DNA of 64,000 bases from assembly GCF_023022965.1 (NCBI RefSeq), contig NZ_CP095462.1:124001-188000 (forward strand), read 5' to 3'. The notes under the pieces were generated by a model. The model worked only from the letters and a program-made list of their open reading frames with translations. It had not been told where the DNA came from and did not search any database. Shown here piece by piece: positions 54,089 to 62,947 of this stretch (position 1 is the stretch's first letter; every line of letters begins with the position of its first letter). The translations under genes were made by a program, and so were the position numbers. The stretch is from Ectobacillus sp. JY-23 (GTDB taxonomy: Bacteria > Bacillota > Bacilli > Bacillales > Bacillaceae_G).

Positions 54089-55328
54089 ATATGAATATTT
54101 TTCCTGTTTCTAACAAAAGACCAATTATAAATCCACAAACCGCGCCATTAACACGAATCCACTGCAAGTCTTTTCCGACGTTATTTTCAATCATTGCAAT
54201 AAGTGTGTTATCGTCTAATTTATCTAAGTTCTCTTGTACTAACTTTCCAATTTTATGATGATTTGTCTCAATAAATCCAGCAATTTGCTTATGTAGGCTA
54301 TGTTCTATATGGATCTTGTATGATGGCTGCTTTAGCCAAGCAACCATTTTTTCTAACAATGGAATTGCATATCTTTCAACAAAAGCATCTGTTTGTACAA
54401 AGGTGAGTGCTCTTTGTTTAATGTTTGTAAGCAAATCTGTTAATAAGCTTGACATACTATATGAATCCAGTATGCTTGTTTTCCATGAATCGATGCTATT
54501 TATGAGCTCCTCATTACTTTTGCCTTTTTCTAGTTCACTCTGCAGTTTTTCCAACAAAGAGCGGCGATTGTCATTTTCTTCATTTTGTAAGCTATGAATC
54601 CCACCTATAATGAATTCCTGTATAAATCCACCCAATTTGTCAGCGTCAATTACGTTAATGAATGATTTAAGCGCGAATTGTAAAAATCCATCCAATTCTA
54701 TATTTTGAATGGCCTTTAAAGCAACGTTGCCCAGTGTAGTTTTTGTTTCTTCTTTTTCTGCCCAGTGTTTCGCTTTTATTAAGATATAGTCCAAAGCTTT
54801 TTCATCGTAACGATCTTGTAGAATCCGATCTATAATTAGGGTTACAATACGTTTCGTATCAGCTGACAGCACATATTGTTTCAACTCTTTTTCAATGTAA
54901 GGAGCGAGCATCTCTGGTTGAACATGCTCTAGTAGTTTGCGTGCAATGGTTATGACTGCTGTTCGGGTTGCATTCGTGTGCAGCTTTGCTTCAAGCCAAG
55001 CGAGCAATTTAGAAATAATATCAGCTTTTTGTAACTTTTCCATAATGCTTTCTTTTGTTAACCATTCATGCTCAAGCATATGAATGAGTCCTGTTGTTAC
55101 ACGCTGTCTGTTCTTAGGAAGCAATGCTGTGTGGGGAATCGGAATGCCAAGTGGGTGCCGAAATAAAGCGGTGACGGCGAACCAATCAGCAAGTCCCCCC
55201 ACCAGTCCAGCTTCAAAAGCGCCGTGTAAAATAACACCTGTTGTCGTATCTAGAGGTAAAGTACTTAAAAACCCCGCTCCCATTACAGCTAAAGATGTTC
55301 CTGCTAAGTATTTGGATTTTGGTGCCAT
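54087..55328 (-). CDS. DUF445 family membrane protein
   Basis: 413 residues: a hydrophobic N-terminus (LAGTSLAVMGAGFLSTLP), the DUF445 motif GGLADWFAVTALFRHPLGIP IPHTALLP split by a space here for length, a long charged helical middle and a C-terminal hydrophobic anchor (VNGAVCGFIIGLLL). DUF445 proteins are conserved in bacilli, with no firm function; some sit at the cell envelope. Ribosome site GGAGAG is 11 bases from the ATG. Confidence 0.85.
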   Translation of the reverse strand: MAPKSKYLAGTSLAVMGAGFLSTLPLDTTTGVILHGAFEAGLVGGLADWFAVTALFRHPLGIPIPHTALLPKNRQRVTTGLIHMLEHEWLTKESIMEKLQKADIISKLLAWLEAKLHTNATRTAVITIARKLLEHVQPEMLAPYIEKELKQYVLSADTKRIVTLIIDRILQDRYDEKALDYILIKAKHWAEKEETKTTLGNVALKAIQNIELDGFLQFALKSFINVIDADKLGGFIQEFIIGGIHSLQNEENDNRRSLLEKLQSELEKGKSNEELINSIDSWKTSILDSYSMSSLLTDLLTNIKQRALTFVQTDAFVERYAIPLLEKMVAWLKQPSYKIHIEHSLHKQIAGFIETNHHKIGKLVQENLDKLDDNTLIAMIENNVGKDLQWIRVNGAVCGFIIGLLLETGKIFI

Positions 55329-55409
55329 CTTGCATCACTCTCCTGTTCACTTTATCATTCAGAACGAGTAGAGCACCGCCGCAACGGTGCCCTCTAGTAT
55401 ATGTATTTG

Positions 55410-56120
55410 CTATTTCGACACGTTTTGTTTATATTGTAAGCTTTTAAACAACTGCGTAAGCTCTTGTTCTGTTAAGTCGCGCCACTTGCCAACCGGCAAA
55501 TTTTGCAAGTGAATGTTCATAATACGTACACGCTGTAAACTGACAACACGATAGCCGAGAGCAAGACACATACGACGAATTTGTCTGTTAAGCCCCTGTG
55601 TTAAGATAATACGAAATACACGATCCGATTCCTTCATAATTTTACAAGGCAGTGTTTTTGTATCTAAAATTTCCACACCAGCACTCATTCGTTTTAAAAA
55701 TTCATTGGTGATAGGTTTATTAACGCGAACGATATATTCTTTTTCATGATGATGCTCAGCTCGTAATATTTTATTTACAATATCACCATCATTTGTCAAT
55801 AAAATTAAACCATTAGAATCTTTATCGAGACGACCAATAGGGAAAATCCGCATTGGATGATTGACAAAATCGACAATATTTCCTTTGATATGTCGCTCTG
55901 TTGTACAGGTGATACCTATCGGCTTATTAAGAGCGATATAAACATGTTTTGGTTTAGCTTTTACCGGCTTGTTATCTAATCGTACATCATCGCCTTCGTG
56001 AACCTGACTACCAAGTTCAGCGATTACGCCGTTAATCGTTACTCTTTTATCGGAGATCCATTGGTCTGCTTGGCGTCTAGATCCAATACCCGTCTCACTG
56101 ATAAATTTATTAATTCTCAA
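55410..56120 (-). CDS. rluF: 23S rRNA pseudouridine synthase, RluF-type
   Basis: 236 residues. N-terminal S4 domain (MRINKFISETGIGSRRQADQ), then the RsuA/RluB/RluF catalytic domain with the nucleophilic Asp in GRLDKDSNGLILLTNDGD and LTQGLNRQIRRMCLALGYRV. The GLNRQIRRMC form, rather than EGRNRQVRRM, indicates the RluF branch, which modifies U2604-equivalent in 23S rRNA. TTG start behind AGGTGGG. Single gene, convergent with nothing nearby. Confidence 0.88.
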   Translation of the reverse strand: MRINKFISETGIGSRRQADQWISDKRVTINGVIAELGSQVHEGDDVRLDNKPVKAKPKHVYIALNKPIGITCTTERHIKGNIVDFVNHPMRIFPIGRLDKDSNGLILLTNDGDIVNKILRAEHHHEKEYIVRVNKPITNEFLKRMSAGVEILDTKTLPCKIMKESDRVFRIILTQGLNRQIRRMCLALGYRVVSLQRVRIMNIHLQNLPVGKWRDLTEQELTQLFKSLQYKQNVSK

Positions 56121-56415
56121 CAGAAACCCACCTTCATTGCGTTATAAATTAAATGTAGCGTGATATGCCAAATAAGTCAACGGTGATGCCTTGTCATACG
56201 TAAACAAAGGGGGTTCTTAAAAAGATGTTTGGCATGTAAAACACGTTTTTTTACAGGTGCAAAAGGGGATGACTGTAAGGTAAAAATCTAAGTCAATTCA
56301 TGTATGTATCTCTGTATGTTGTCGATATGTGAAAGCTGTGGCTTAGCATATTTGCACTATCAGAATAACGAGAGGGGGAGTCTTTTGAAAGACTCCCCTA
56401 ACATTGTGAAGTGAA
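56121..56415. other. 295-bp gap with a terminator
   Basis: No gene seen. A hairpin at 56375-56398 (GGGGAGTCTT arm and its complement) ends the azoreductase transcript coming from the right. The rest holds no further structure that I can support. Confidence 0.6.
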
Positions 56416-57066
56416 TTAAAAAGCAGCTCCCATAGCACTTGCTTTTTTGATTGCTTCTTGTTTAATACGTTCAGCTTCGGTTGGCTGTGCGGCATGACCT
56501 TCTATAAATAGCGTTTGAAAATCTGTTATACCAAAAAATGTACCAATTGCTTGTAAATATTTTGGCGCAAAATTAAAGCCCTCTGCTGGACCGCTGGAGT
56601 ACACGCCACCTGAAGCCTGTATATGCAGTATTTTTTTACCTTGTAATAAGCCCACAGGACCATTTTCTGTGTACTTAAAAGTTTTTCCAGCAACTGCAAC
56701 GCTGTCAATATAAGCTTTTAAAATAGGAGGGAATAAGAAGTTCCACATAGGTGTAACAAATACAAATTTATCGTGACTGACGAATTGATCGACAAGTTCA
56801 GTCAAACGTGCAACCTTTGTTTGCTCCTCAGAGCTTAGTGCGTCAAAGGCTTGTCCCTGTTGTAACTTCCCCCAACCGTTAAACACATCTAAATCAATAT
56901 GAGGTATATTTGTCTTGTATAAATGAAGCTCAGTAACTGTATCAGTACCATTACTTTCTTTATATGCCTGTAAAAATGCATCGCCGGCAGCGAGGCTAAA
57001 GGAGTGTGGTGCATTTGCTTGTTCGTTTGCAAATGGGTGAGCTGTAATATATAAAAGCTTGTTCAT
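56416..57066 (-). CDS. azoR: FMN-dependent NADH-azoreductase
   Basis: 216-residue flavodoxin-like protein: [19 protein letters not shown] with the FMN-phosphate loop, [20 protein letters not shown] and [16 protein letters not shown] around the isoalloxazine. Members reduce azo dyes and quinones using NADH via FMN and help in thiol or quinone stress. AGAGGGAC precedes the ATG. Monocistronic between a terminator and the hydrolase gene. Confidence 0.91.
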   Translation of the reverse strand: MNKLLYITAHPFANEQANAPHSFSLAAGDAFLQAYKESNGTDTVTELHLYKTNIPHIDLDVFNGWGKLQQGQAFDALSSEEQTKVARLTELVDQFVSHDKFVFVTPMWNFLFPPILKAYIDSVAVAGKTFKYTENGPVGLLQGKKILHIQASGGVYSSGPAEGFNFAPKYLQAIGTFFGITDFQTLFIEGHAAQPTEAERIKQEAIKKASAMGAAF

Positions 57067-57169
57067 GTTTGTCCCTCTTTTCTTGTTGTCGTGCGGTTCA
57101 TTTTATATTATGAAGAGACTGCTTTTAGACATACATGTAGGTTTTTACAATTTTGTACATTCTGGGGAA

Positions 57170-57991
57170 TTATTGTTGTTCCAGCCATTCAAACATACGT
57201 AAAAGTGCATGTTGGTGAACAATAGGCGGAAGATGATGTCCGTATCCCTCATATAAATGTAATGTTACAGGATGTGATTGCTCCTGCAGTGCATGATACA
57301 TATCCATGCCATGATGATGGTCTACTTGTACATCGGCTGTGCCGTGCATAATTAAAACCGGACACTGTATATACTGCGTCATATAGATCGGGGACCTATG
57401 CTTATATGCATGTGGTACCTTGTTAGGAGATCCGTTTAGTACTCGTTTTAACATTCTGCGTAGATCAATGCGTTCTTCATATGTTTGGGCTAAGTCTGAA
57501 ACGCCGCCCCATAATACAAGTTTATGTACATCATACAGTTTTACAGTTGTTTGCACAGCATTGATAGCACCTCGTGAAAAGCCCATAACAGAAACTGTGG
57601 TTGTAAAGGGTAGGCTTTGTAAGAAATGGTAGGCAGCTACTACATCTTCGTTTTCTGCGCCCCCAAATTCATCGCGCCCTTCGCCGCCCTCATTGCCGCG
57701 ATAAGAGGGGGCAAATACAACATAACCATGCCGGGTAAATTGTTCAATCCATTCTAGCTTTACTTTTCCGACCTTGCCGATGCCACCTCTGCAATACAAG
57801 AGGGCAGGAAAAGGTCCAAGCTGTTTATTTATAGGAAAGTCATTCGTTAAAGGTATTGTTGGAAGAGCAGCTTGATATAGGTTCGTTATATGCTGCTGCA
57901 ACTCTTCGAACGAGTATATAAAGCCTGGAGGAAGTCCTAAATAACCTTTTACTCGCAAATTGTTAGAGATGTATGTAATATGATAAATCAT
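57170..57991 (-). CDS. Alpha/beta hydrolase (prolyl-oligopeptidase-like)
   Basis: 273 residues. Nucleophile elbow GFSRGAINAVQT, acid in HGTADVQVDHHHG and His in GYGHHLPP give a full triad; YRGNEGGEGRDEFGGAENED VV is a family landmark (given with a gap for length). Similar to S9-type esterases of bacilli. A frame extended to 58051 lacks a ribosome site; AGGAG seven bases before ATG 57991 sets the start. Substrate unknown. Confidence 0.85.
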   Translation of the reverse strand: MIYHITYISNNLRVKGYLGLPPGFIYSFEELQQHITNLYQAALPTIPLTNDFPINKQLGPFPALLYCRGGIGKVGKVKLEWIEQFTRHGYVVFAPSYRGNEGGEGRDEFGGAENEDVVAAYHFLQSLPFTTTVSVMGFSRGAINAVQTTVKLYDVHKLVLWGGVSDLAQTYEERIDLRRMLKRVLNGSPNKVPHAYKHRSPIYMTQYIQCPVLIMHGTADVQVDHHHGMDMYHALQEQSHPVTLHLYEGYGHHLPPIVHQHALLRMFEWLEQQ

Positions 57992-58110
57992 AAGCAGGCT
58001 CCTAGAAATTTTGTGATGTGTAACATATGATATGTACAAAGTATACAGCAATTTTTAGAAAATAATAAAGCTGACAAAAATAAATTTTTGTACCATTTTT
58101 CGAATAACCG

Positions 58111-58442
<332 letters not shown>

Positions 58443-58447
58443 TTGTG

Positions 58448-58478
58448 AAAAGAACTCCGTTTTCGGAGTTCTTTTTTG
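58448..58478 (+). terminator. Terminator of the cold-shock gene
   Basis: AAAAGAACTCCG and CGGAGTTCTTTT flank TTTT/TTT, followed by T, six bases after the stop. Confidence 0.88.
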
Positions 58479-58485
58479 TATACAT

Positions 58486-58515
58486 AAAAACCGCTCTCCT
58501 TAGAGAGCGGTTTTT
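58486..58515 (-). terminator. Terminator of glnS (minus strand)
   Basis: AAAAACCGCTCTC and GAGAGCGGTTTTT flank four bases, directly beyond the glnS stop on the minus strand. Confidence 0.88.
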
Positions 58516-58516
58516 A

Positions 58517-60160
58517 TTAAAGCTTAAAAGAACTTTTTAAGGAAACGATCAAGTTAAATACAGGTTTTTTCGATGTTGTATGTTTTGGGTCTACGTTAAA
58601 GTAACCATGACGGAAAAATTGGAACTTATCCTGTGCTTTTACTTCTCTCATATTCGGCTCAATAAAGCCTTGCAGAATTTGCAATGAATTTGGATTCACA
58701 TTCTCGAGGAATGTTGTGCCTTCTTTTTCTTCGTCTAAAATAAGTGGCTCATACAGACGGAATTCTGCAGGTACAGCTTGTGTAGCTTCTACCCAGTGTA
58801 ATGTTCCTTTTACTTTTCGGCCGGTAAAGCCTGTTCCACTTTTGGTTTCTGGATCATATGTGCAACGTAATTCGATGACATTTCCATTCTCATCCTTAAT
58901 GACTTCTTCACATTTGATGAAGTAAGCATGTTTTAAGCGTACCTCATTGCCTGGGAAGAGGCGGAAATACTTTTTAGGCGGATTCTCCATAAAGTCATCT
59001 TGTTCAATATAAATTTCACGAGAAAATGGAATTTTACGCATACCCATCTCAGGGTTTTCTGGATTAATTTCAGCATCTAGCCATTCTACTTGACCCTCTG
59101 GATAGTTCGTAATAACAACTTTGAGCGGGCGTACAACACCCATTGTGCGCGGCGCTTTTAATTTCAAATCTTCACGTACAAAGTGCTCCAGCATTGCTGT
59201 ATCTACAATGCCCGTTGTTTTGGCAACACCAATTTCACGGCAGAATGTACGAATTGCTTCCGGTGTGTAACCGCGGCGGCGAAGCCCCGAAATAGTCGGC
59301 ATGCGCGGATCATCCCAGCCATCTACATAGCCTTCTTCCACAAGTTGCTTTAATTTCCGCTTACTCATTACAGTATTTGTTAAATTTAAGCGACCAAATT
59401 CAATTTGTTGCGGCTTGCTTTCCATCTCGCAATTCTCGATAAACCAGTTGTAAAGAGGACGTTGATCTTCAAATTCTAGTGTACAAATGGAGTGTGTAAC
59501 ATCCTCCAGTGCGTCTTCAAGTGGGTGTGCAAATGCATACATTGGATAAATGCACCACTTATTCCCCGTGTTATGGTGCGTTGCATGTGCAATGCGATAC
59601 ATAACAGGGTCACGTAAGTTAATATTAGGAGAAGTCATATCAATTTTAGCGCGAAGCACCTTTTCACCGTCACCAAATTCTCCATCGCGCATGCGTTTGA
59701 ATAAATCTAGATTTTCTGTAACAGATCGATTGCGATAGGGGCTTTCCTTTCCAGGTGCAGTTAATGTGCCACGATATTCGCGAATTTCCTCTGCTGTTAA
59801 ATCATCAACATAGGCTAAGCCCTTTTTAATAAGAAGAACAGCGCGATTGTACATTTCATCAAAGTAATTTGATGCGAAAAATAACCCGTCCCATTCAAAG
59901 CCAAGCCATTTTACATCTTCTTTAATGGAGTTAACAAATTCGATATCTTCTTTTAACGGATTGGTATCATCAAAGCGTAAATTTGTTTTGCCGCCAAATT
60001 CATCTGCCAGCTCAAAATTCAGCACGATAGACTTGGCATGTCCGATATGTAAATATCCGTTTGGTTCTGGCGGGAAACGTGTAATAATATGATCGTGCTT
60101 CCCAGTTTCTAAATCTTCTTTTACAATGTTTCTAATAAAATTAGAAGCGTTATGTTCCAC
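58517..60160 (-). CDS. glnS: Glutaminyl-tRNA synthetase
   Basis: About 547 residues, class I synthetase with HIGH motif [10 protein letters not shown] near residue 42, KMSKS equivalent VMSKRKL near 265, and [10 protein letters not shown] plus [11 protein letters not shown] specific for GlnRS rather than GltX. The C-terminal two beta barrels that read the anticodon are present ([15 protein letters not shown] and following). The frame can start at TTG 60169, but the AGAGG site then touches the start codon; GTG at 60160 is nine bases away and fits better. It charges tRNA-Gln directly, making the amidotransferase route dispensable for Gln. Confidence 0.93.
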   Translation of the reverse strand: MEHNASNFIRNIVKEDLETGKHDHIITRFPPEPNGYLHIGHAKSIVLNFELADEFGGKTNLRFDDTNPLKEDIEFVNSIKEDVKWLGFEWDGLFFASNYFDEMYNRAVLLIKKGLAYVDDLTAEEIREYRGTLTAPGKESPYRNRSVTENLDLFKRMRDGEFGDGEKVLRAKIDMTSPNINLRDPVMYRIAHATHHNTGNKWCIYPMYAFAHPLEDALEDVTHSICTLEFEDQRPLYNWFIENCEMESKPQQIEFGRLNLTNTVMSKRKLKQLVEEGYVDGWDDPRMPTISGLRRRGYTPEAIRTFCREIGVAKTTGIVDTAMLEHFVREDLKLKAPRTMGVVRPLKVVITNYPEGQVEWLDAEINPENPEMGMRKIPFSREIYIEQDDFMENPPKKYFRLFPGNEVRLKHAYFIKCEEVIKDENGNVIELRCTYDPETKSGTGFTGRKVKGTLHWVEATQAVPAEFRLYEPLILDEEKEGTTFLENVNPNSLQILQGFIEPNMREVKAQDKFQFFRHGYFNVDPKHTTSKKPVFNLIVSLKSSFKL

Positions 60161-60358
60161 GTATTTCAACCTCTTTCATTTTCTATATTGTATCATTTTA
60201 CCTGTATTATATAACATAAGTAAAGAGTTTGCTGAATGAAAGCTTGTGCGCTCCATTTTTTAGTTAGTTATGTTGTAAATTAAGCCGAAATTCACTTTGG
60301 TTGTGAGCATAGCTACAAAGCGTGTTATGATAGTTATAAAAAAGGAGGTTTTATTTTG

Positions 60359-61399
60359 ATGCAAATTGATGAGCAACGCATTGTACAATACATAAGAGAC
60401 CTTGTAGAAATTCCTAGCCCTTCTGGTTATACAGAAGAAGCTATTGCATATGTGGCGACCTTTATGAACAAACATAACGTCCCATTTGAAATTACGAAAA
60501 AAGGGGCATTGCTGGCAACGCTCTCTGGTAAAGACAAGACACGACATCGCCTGCTTACAGCCCATGTCGATACTCTTGGTGCCATGGTGAAAGAAATTAA
60601 AAGTGATGGCCGACTTAAACTAACAATGGTAGGGGGATTTCGTTGGAACTCTGTAGAGGGTGAATATTGTACGATTCACACTGCAAATGGTACAACATAC
60701 ACAGGTACAATTCTTGTACATCAAACTTCTGTTCATGTGTATAAAAATGCAGGTGATGTAAAGCGTGACGAAGATCATATTGAAGTTCGACTAGATGCAG
60801 CGGTAAAGTCTAAGGCAGAAACAGAGCAACTAGGCATTCATGTGGGGGATTTCGTATCGTTTGATCCACGCTTTCAAATTGCAGGTGACTTTATTAAATC
60901 GAGACATTTAGATGATAAAGCAAGTGTTGGGATTTTACTTCACCTAATAGAAGTCATTCAAGAAGGCGAGTTAGATTTACCTTACACAATACATATTTTA
61001 ATATCAAATAATGAAGAAATCGGTTATGGTGGTAACTCTAACATTCCAGCTGAGACAGTCGAGTACATAGCTGTTGATATGGGAGCAATTGGTGATGGAC
61101 AAGCAACAGATGAATATACAGTTTCTATTTGTGCCAAAGATTCGAGTGGACCATATCATTATAAACTGCGTCAGCATTTGACAAACTTGGCCATTACAAA
61201 TGATATTGGATATAAAGTAGATATTTATCCGTTTTATGGTTCCGATGCTTCAGCTGCGATTCGCGCAGGTTACGATATTAGACATGGATTGATCGGTCCA
61301 GGCATCGATGCTTCACATGCTTTTGAACGTACGCACGTTTCTGCTCTGCGTCATACAACACATCTATTGTGGCGATATATATACTCTCCTATGTTTTAG
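60359..61399 (+). CDS. M42 family metallo-aminopeptidase
   Basis: 346 residues. Metal ligands in TAHVDTLGAMV (about 68), RHLDDKASVG, SNNEEIGYGG (catalytic Glu pair) and AVDMGAIG, with the last His in GIDASHAFERTH. Family members of the M42 group (PepA/YsdC/FrvX) form tetrahedral dodecamers and release N-terminal residues from peptides. ATG 60359 or TTG 60356 may start it; AAAGGAGGT serves both. Its own promoter lies in the 190 bp between it and glnS. Confidence 0.9.
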   Translation: MQIDEQRIVQYIRDLVEIPSPSGYTEEAIAYVATFMNKHNVPFEITKKGALLATLSGKDKTRHRLLTAHVDTLGAMVKEIKSDGRLKLTMVGGFRWNSVEGEYCTIHTANGTTYTGTILVHQTSVHVYKNAGDVKRDEDHIEVRLDAAVKSKAETEQLGIHVGDFVSFDPRFQIAGDFIKSRHLDDKASVGILLHLIEVIQEGELDLPYTIHILISNNEEIGYGGNSNIPAETVEYIAVDMGAIGDGQATDEYTVSICAKDSSGPYHYKLRQHLTNLAITNDIGYKVDIYPFYGSDASAAIRAGYDIRHGLIGPGIDASHAFERTHVSALRHTTHLLWRYIYSPMF

Positions 61400-61401
61400 G
61401 A

Positions 61402-61433
61402 AAAACGCTTCCTTTTACGGAAGTGTTTTTTTT
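61402..61433 (+). terminator. Terminator of the M42 peptidase gene
   Basis: ACGCTTCC pairs with GGAAGTGT (one G-T pair) around TTTTAC and is followed by eight T. Confidence 0.85.
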
Positions 61434-61561
61434 CTGCAAGAAAACAGGAAAACTTTGCAAATGTACGACGTATTCTATTGAAGAGAACATAAAATGAAGG
61501 GTTGCCTGTTCTTTGTGAAGATAGTATGATTTATAGCACATTTGCGTGCATAGGAGCAATA

Positions 61562-61576
61562 ATGAAAGCGTTTTAT
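61562..61576. promoter_or_regulatory. cre-like site upstream of the esterase gene
   Basis: ATGAAAGCGTTTTAT agrees with the CcpA consensus WTGNAANCGNWNNCW except for one base near the 3' end, 38 bp before the start codon. Carbon catabolite repression would fit a polymer-degrading esterase. Confidence 0.5.
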
Positions 61577-61613
61577 ACCTAGAGATAGAAACTAGCGTGA
61601 GGAGAGTTCAACA

Positions 61614-62519
61614 GTGATAAATGAACAAGAACGGTCGTCCCGCTTAAGTCGAAATTTTATGGAGAGGATTTACAGGGAGCGAAAGTATAGATTGTATGTT
61701 CCTGATAACTGCACGTATCCATCTCCACTTATCGTTATGCTACACGGTTGTACACAGGATTCTATACAATTTGCCGCAGCTACAAACATGAATGCATTAG
61801 CTGAAAAAGAAAAATTTTTTGTTATGTATCCAGAACAAACAACAGGAGCAAATCCAAATAAATGCTGGAATTGGTTTGACGCTGCTCACCAAACAAGAGA
61901 AAAAGGGGAACCTGCTCTTATTGCTGGAATGGTGGAGGATGTGAAGCGGGATTATGATATTGCTCATGATAAAGTGTTTGTGGCTGGATTATCTGCGGGG
62001 GGAGCCATGAGTGTTATTTTAGGCGTAGCATATGCGGATGTATTTACAGCCATTGCGGTATGTTCTGGACTTGAATATAAAGCAGCGCCTAGTATTTTGC
62101 ATGCATACAGCGCTATGAGAAGAGGAGGACCGCTACCGGCTCAGCAGGGAGACCTTGCGTATGCGGCAATGGGGATGAAAAAAGTAATTCCGGTTATTGT
62201 CTTTCATGGCATGGCAGATCGAACTGTTCATCCATGCAATGGCCATCAAGTTGCTATGCAGTGGGTGCGTACCAACAGCAATCATTCCAAGTATCGCATG
62301 CTGCCACCAGAAGTAACTGTCTATCCAATAGAAGGCAGACATCACTACAACCATACCATATATCGTGATAGCACGGGACGAAGTATAGTAGAGGAATATA
62401 TGGTTGAAAACATGGGGCATGTATGGTCTGGTGGAAATAAAATGGAGTCTTTTACAGATGAACAAGGACCTGATGCTACACAAATAATTTGGGAGTTTTT
62501 TAAAAAAGCATTTTCGTAA
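61614..62519 (+). CDS. PHB-depolymerase-family esterase
   Basis: 301-residue alpha/beta hydrolase with LIVMLHGCTQDSIQFAAATN (oxyanion-hole region and family landmark), CWNWFDAAHQ, nucleophile GLSAGGAMSVILG, Asp in FHGMADRTVHPCNGHQ and His in ENMGHVWSGG. No signal peptide, so the enzyme would be intracellular or released otherwise. Family members cleave poly(3-hydroxybutyrate) or feruloyl/acetyl esters. GTG start with GAGGAG eight bases upstream. The actual substrate is not decided by sequence. Confidence 0.87.
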   Translation: MINEQERSSRLSRNFMERIYRERKYRLYVPDNCTYPSPLIVMLHGCTQDSIQFAAATNMNALAEKEKFFVMYPEQTTGANPNKCWNWFDAAHQTREKGEPALIAGMVEDVKRDYDIAHDKVFVAGLSAGGAMSVILGVAYADVFTAIAVCSGLEYKAAPSILHAYSAMRRGGPLPAQQGDLAYAAMGMKKVIPVIVFHGMADRTVHPCNGHQVAMQWVRTNSNHSKYRMLPPEVTVYPIEGRHHYNHTIYRDSTGRSIVEEYMVENMGHVWSGGNKMESFTDEQGPDATQIIWEFFKKAFS

Positions 62520-62617
62520 TATACAATTTGTTAATATAACTGATGTGGTGAAATGTATTAAGGTACGTTAAGCTGGTTTGTAGTTTAGAACAAATATAGT
62601 TGTTTTTTTAAAAACTA

Positions 62618-62646
62618 TTGACATATAATAAAAGTCATGGTAGTTT
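62618..62646 (+). promoter_or_regulatory. Candidate promoter of the yuiF leader
   Basis: TTGACA at 62618 with TAGTTT 17 bp further on. The -35 is perfect; the -10 is weak. The start of RNA would be about 35 bases before the leader peptide. Confidence 0.45.
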
Positions 62647-62688
62647 TAGTACGATTAATATAAACGGAAAAATGGAAAGGTGATTATC

Positions 62689-62739
62689 ATGACGCAGCAA
62701 CTTAATGTATGCATGACAATTAAACATCATCATTTGTAA
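62689..62739 (+). CDS. His-rich leader peptide (16 residues)
   Basis: MTQQLNVCMTIKHHHL: ATG at 62689 with GGAAAGGTG seven bases before, three consecutive CAT codons at 62725-62733, then TTG and TAA. Such a short frame with a run of one amino acid before a terminator hairpin is the pattern of ribosome-mediated attenuation. The gene after it is a putative histidine transporter. Confidence 0.7.
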   Translation: MTQQLNVCMTIKHHHL

Positions 62740-62742
62740 GCT

Positions 62743-62835
62743 CTGCGTCTCACTTTGTTGTGGGGAAGCAGGGCTATTCCTGTTTACCCACAATGCCAAG
62801 CCATGTGGGTATTTCTATACCTACATGGCTTTTTT
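62743..62835 (+). promoter_or_regulatory. Attenuator with exclusive hairpins before yuiF
   Basis: Arms: CTGCGTC (62743) complements GACGCAG (62691) inside the leader frame; TTGTGGG (62758) complements CCCACAA (62787); CCCACA can pair instead with TGTGGG (62804); and the last is part of the terminator arm. Terminator: AAGCCATGTGGGTA (62798-62811) with TACCTACATGGCTT (62818-62831), one G-T pair, then six T ending at 62835. Stalling at His codons would be expected to shift pairing toward the antiterminator. Confidence 0.7.
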
Positions 62836-62947
62836 GTGGTTCAGTTCCAGTGCTTCATCATCTAAATGCATAAAAACTGGAATACGCTGGAGTTGAATAG
62901 ACCACTTGGTTTTTTCTTATTTCGTTTATTAAAAAGGAGGATTTACA

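Noticed and set aside
62650-62840. T-box riboswitch before yuiF
   Set aside because: No T-box consensus and no specifier-loop structure; the His-codon leader explains the region better.
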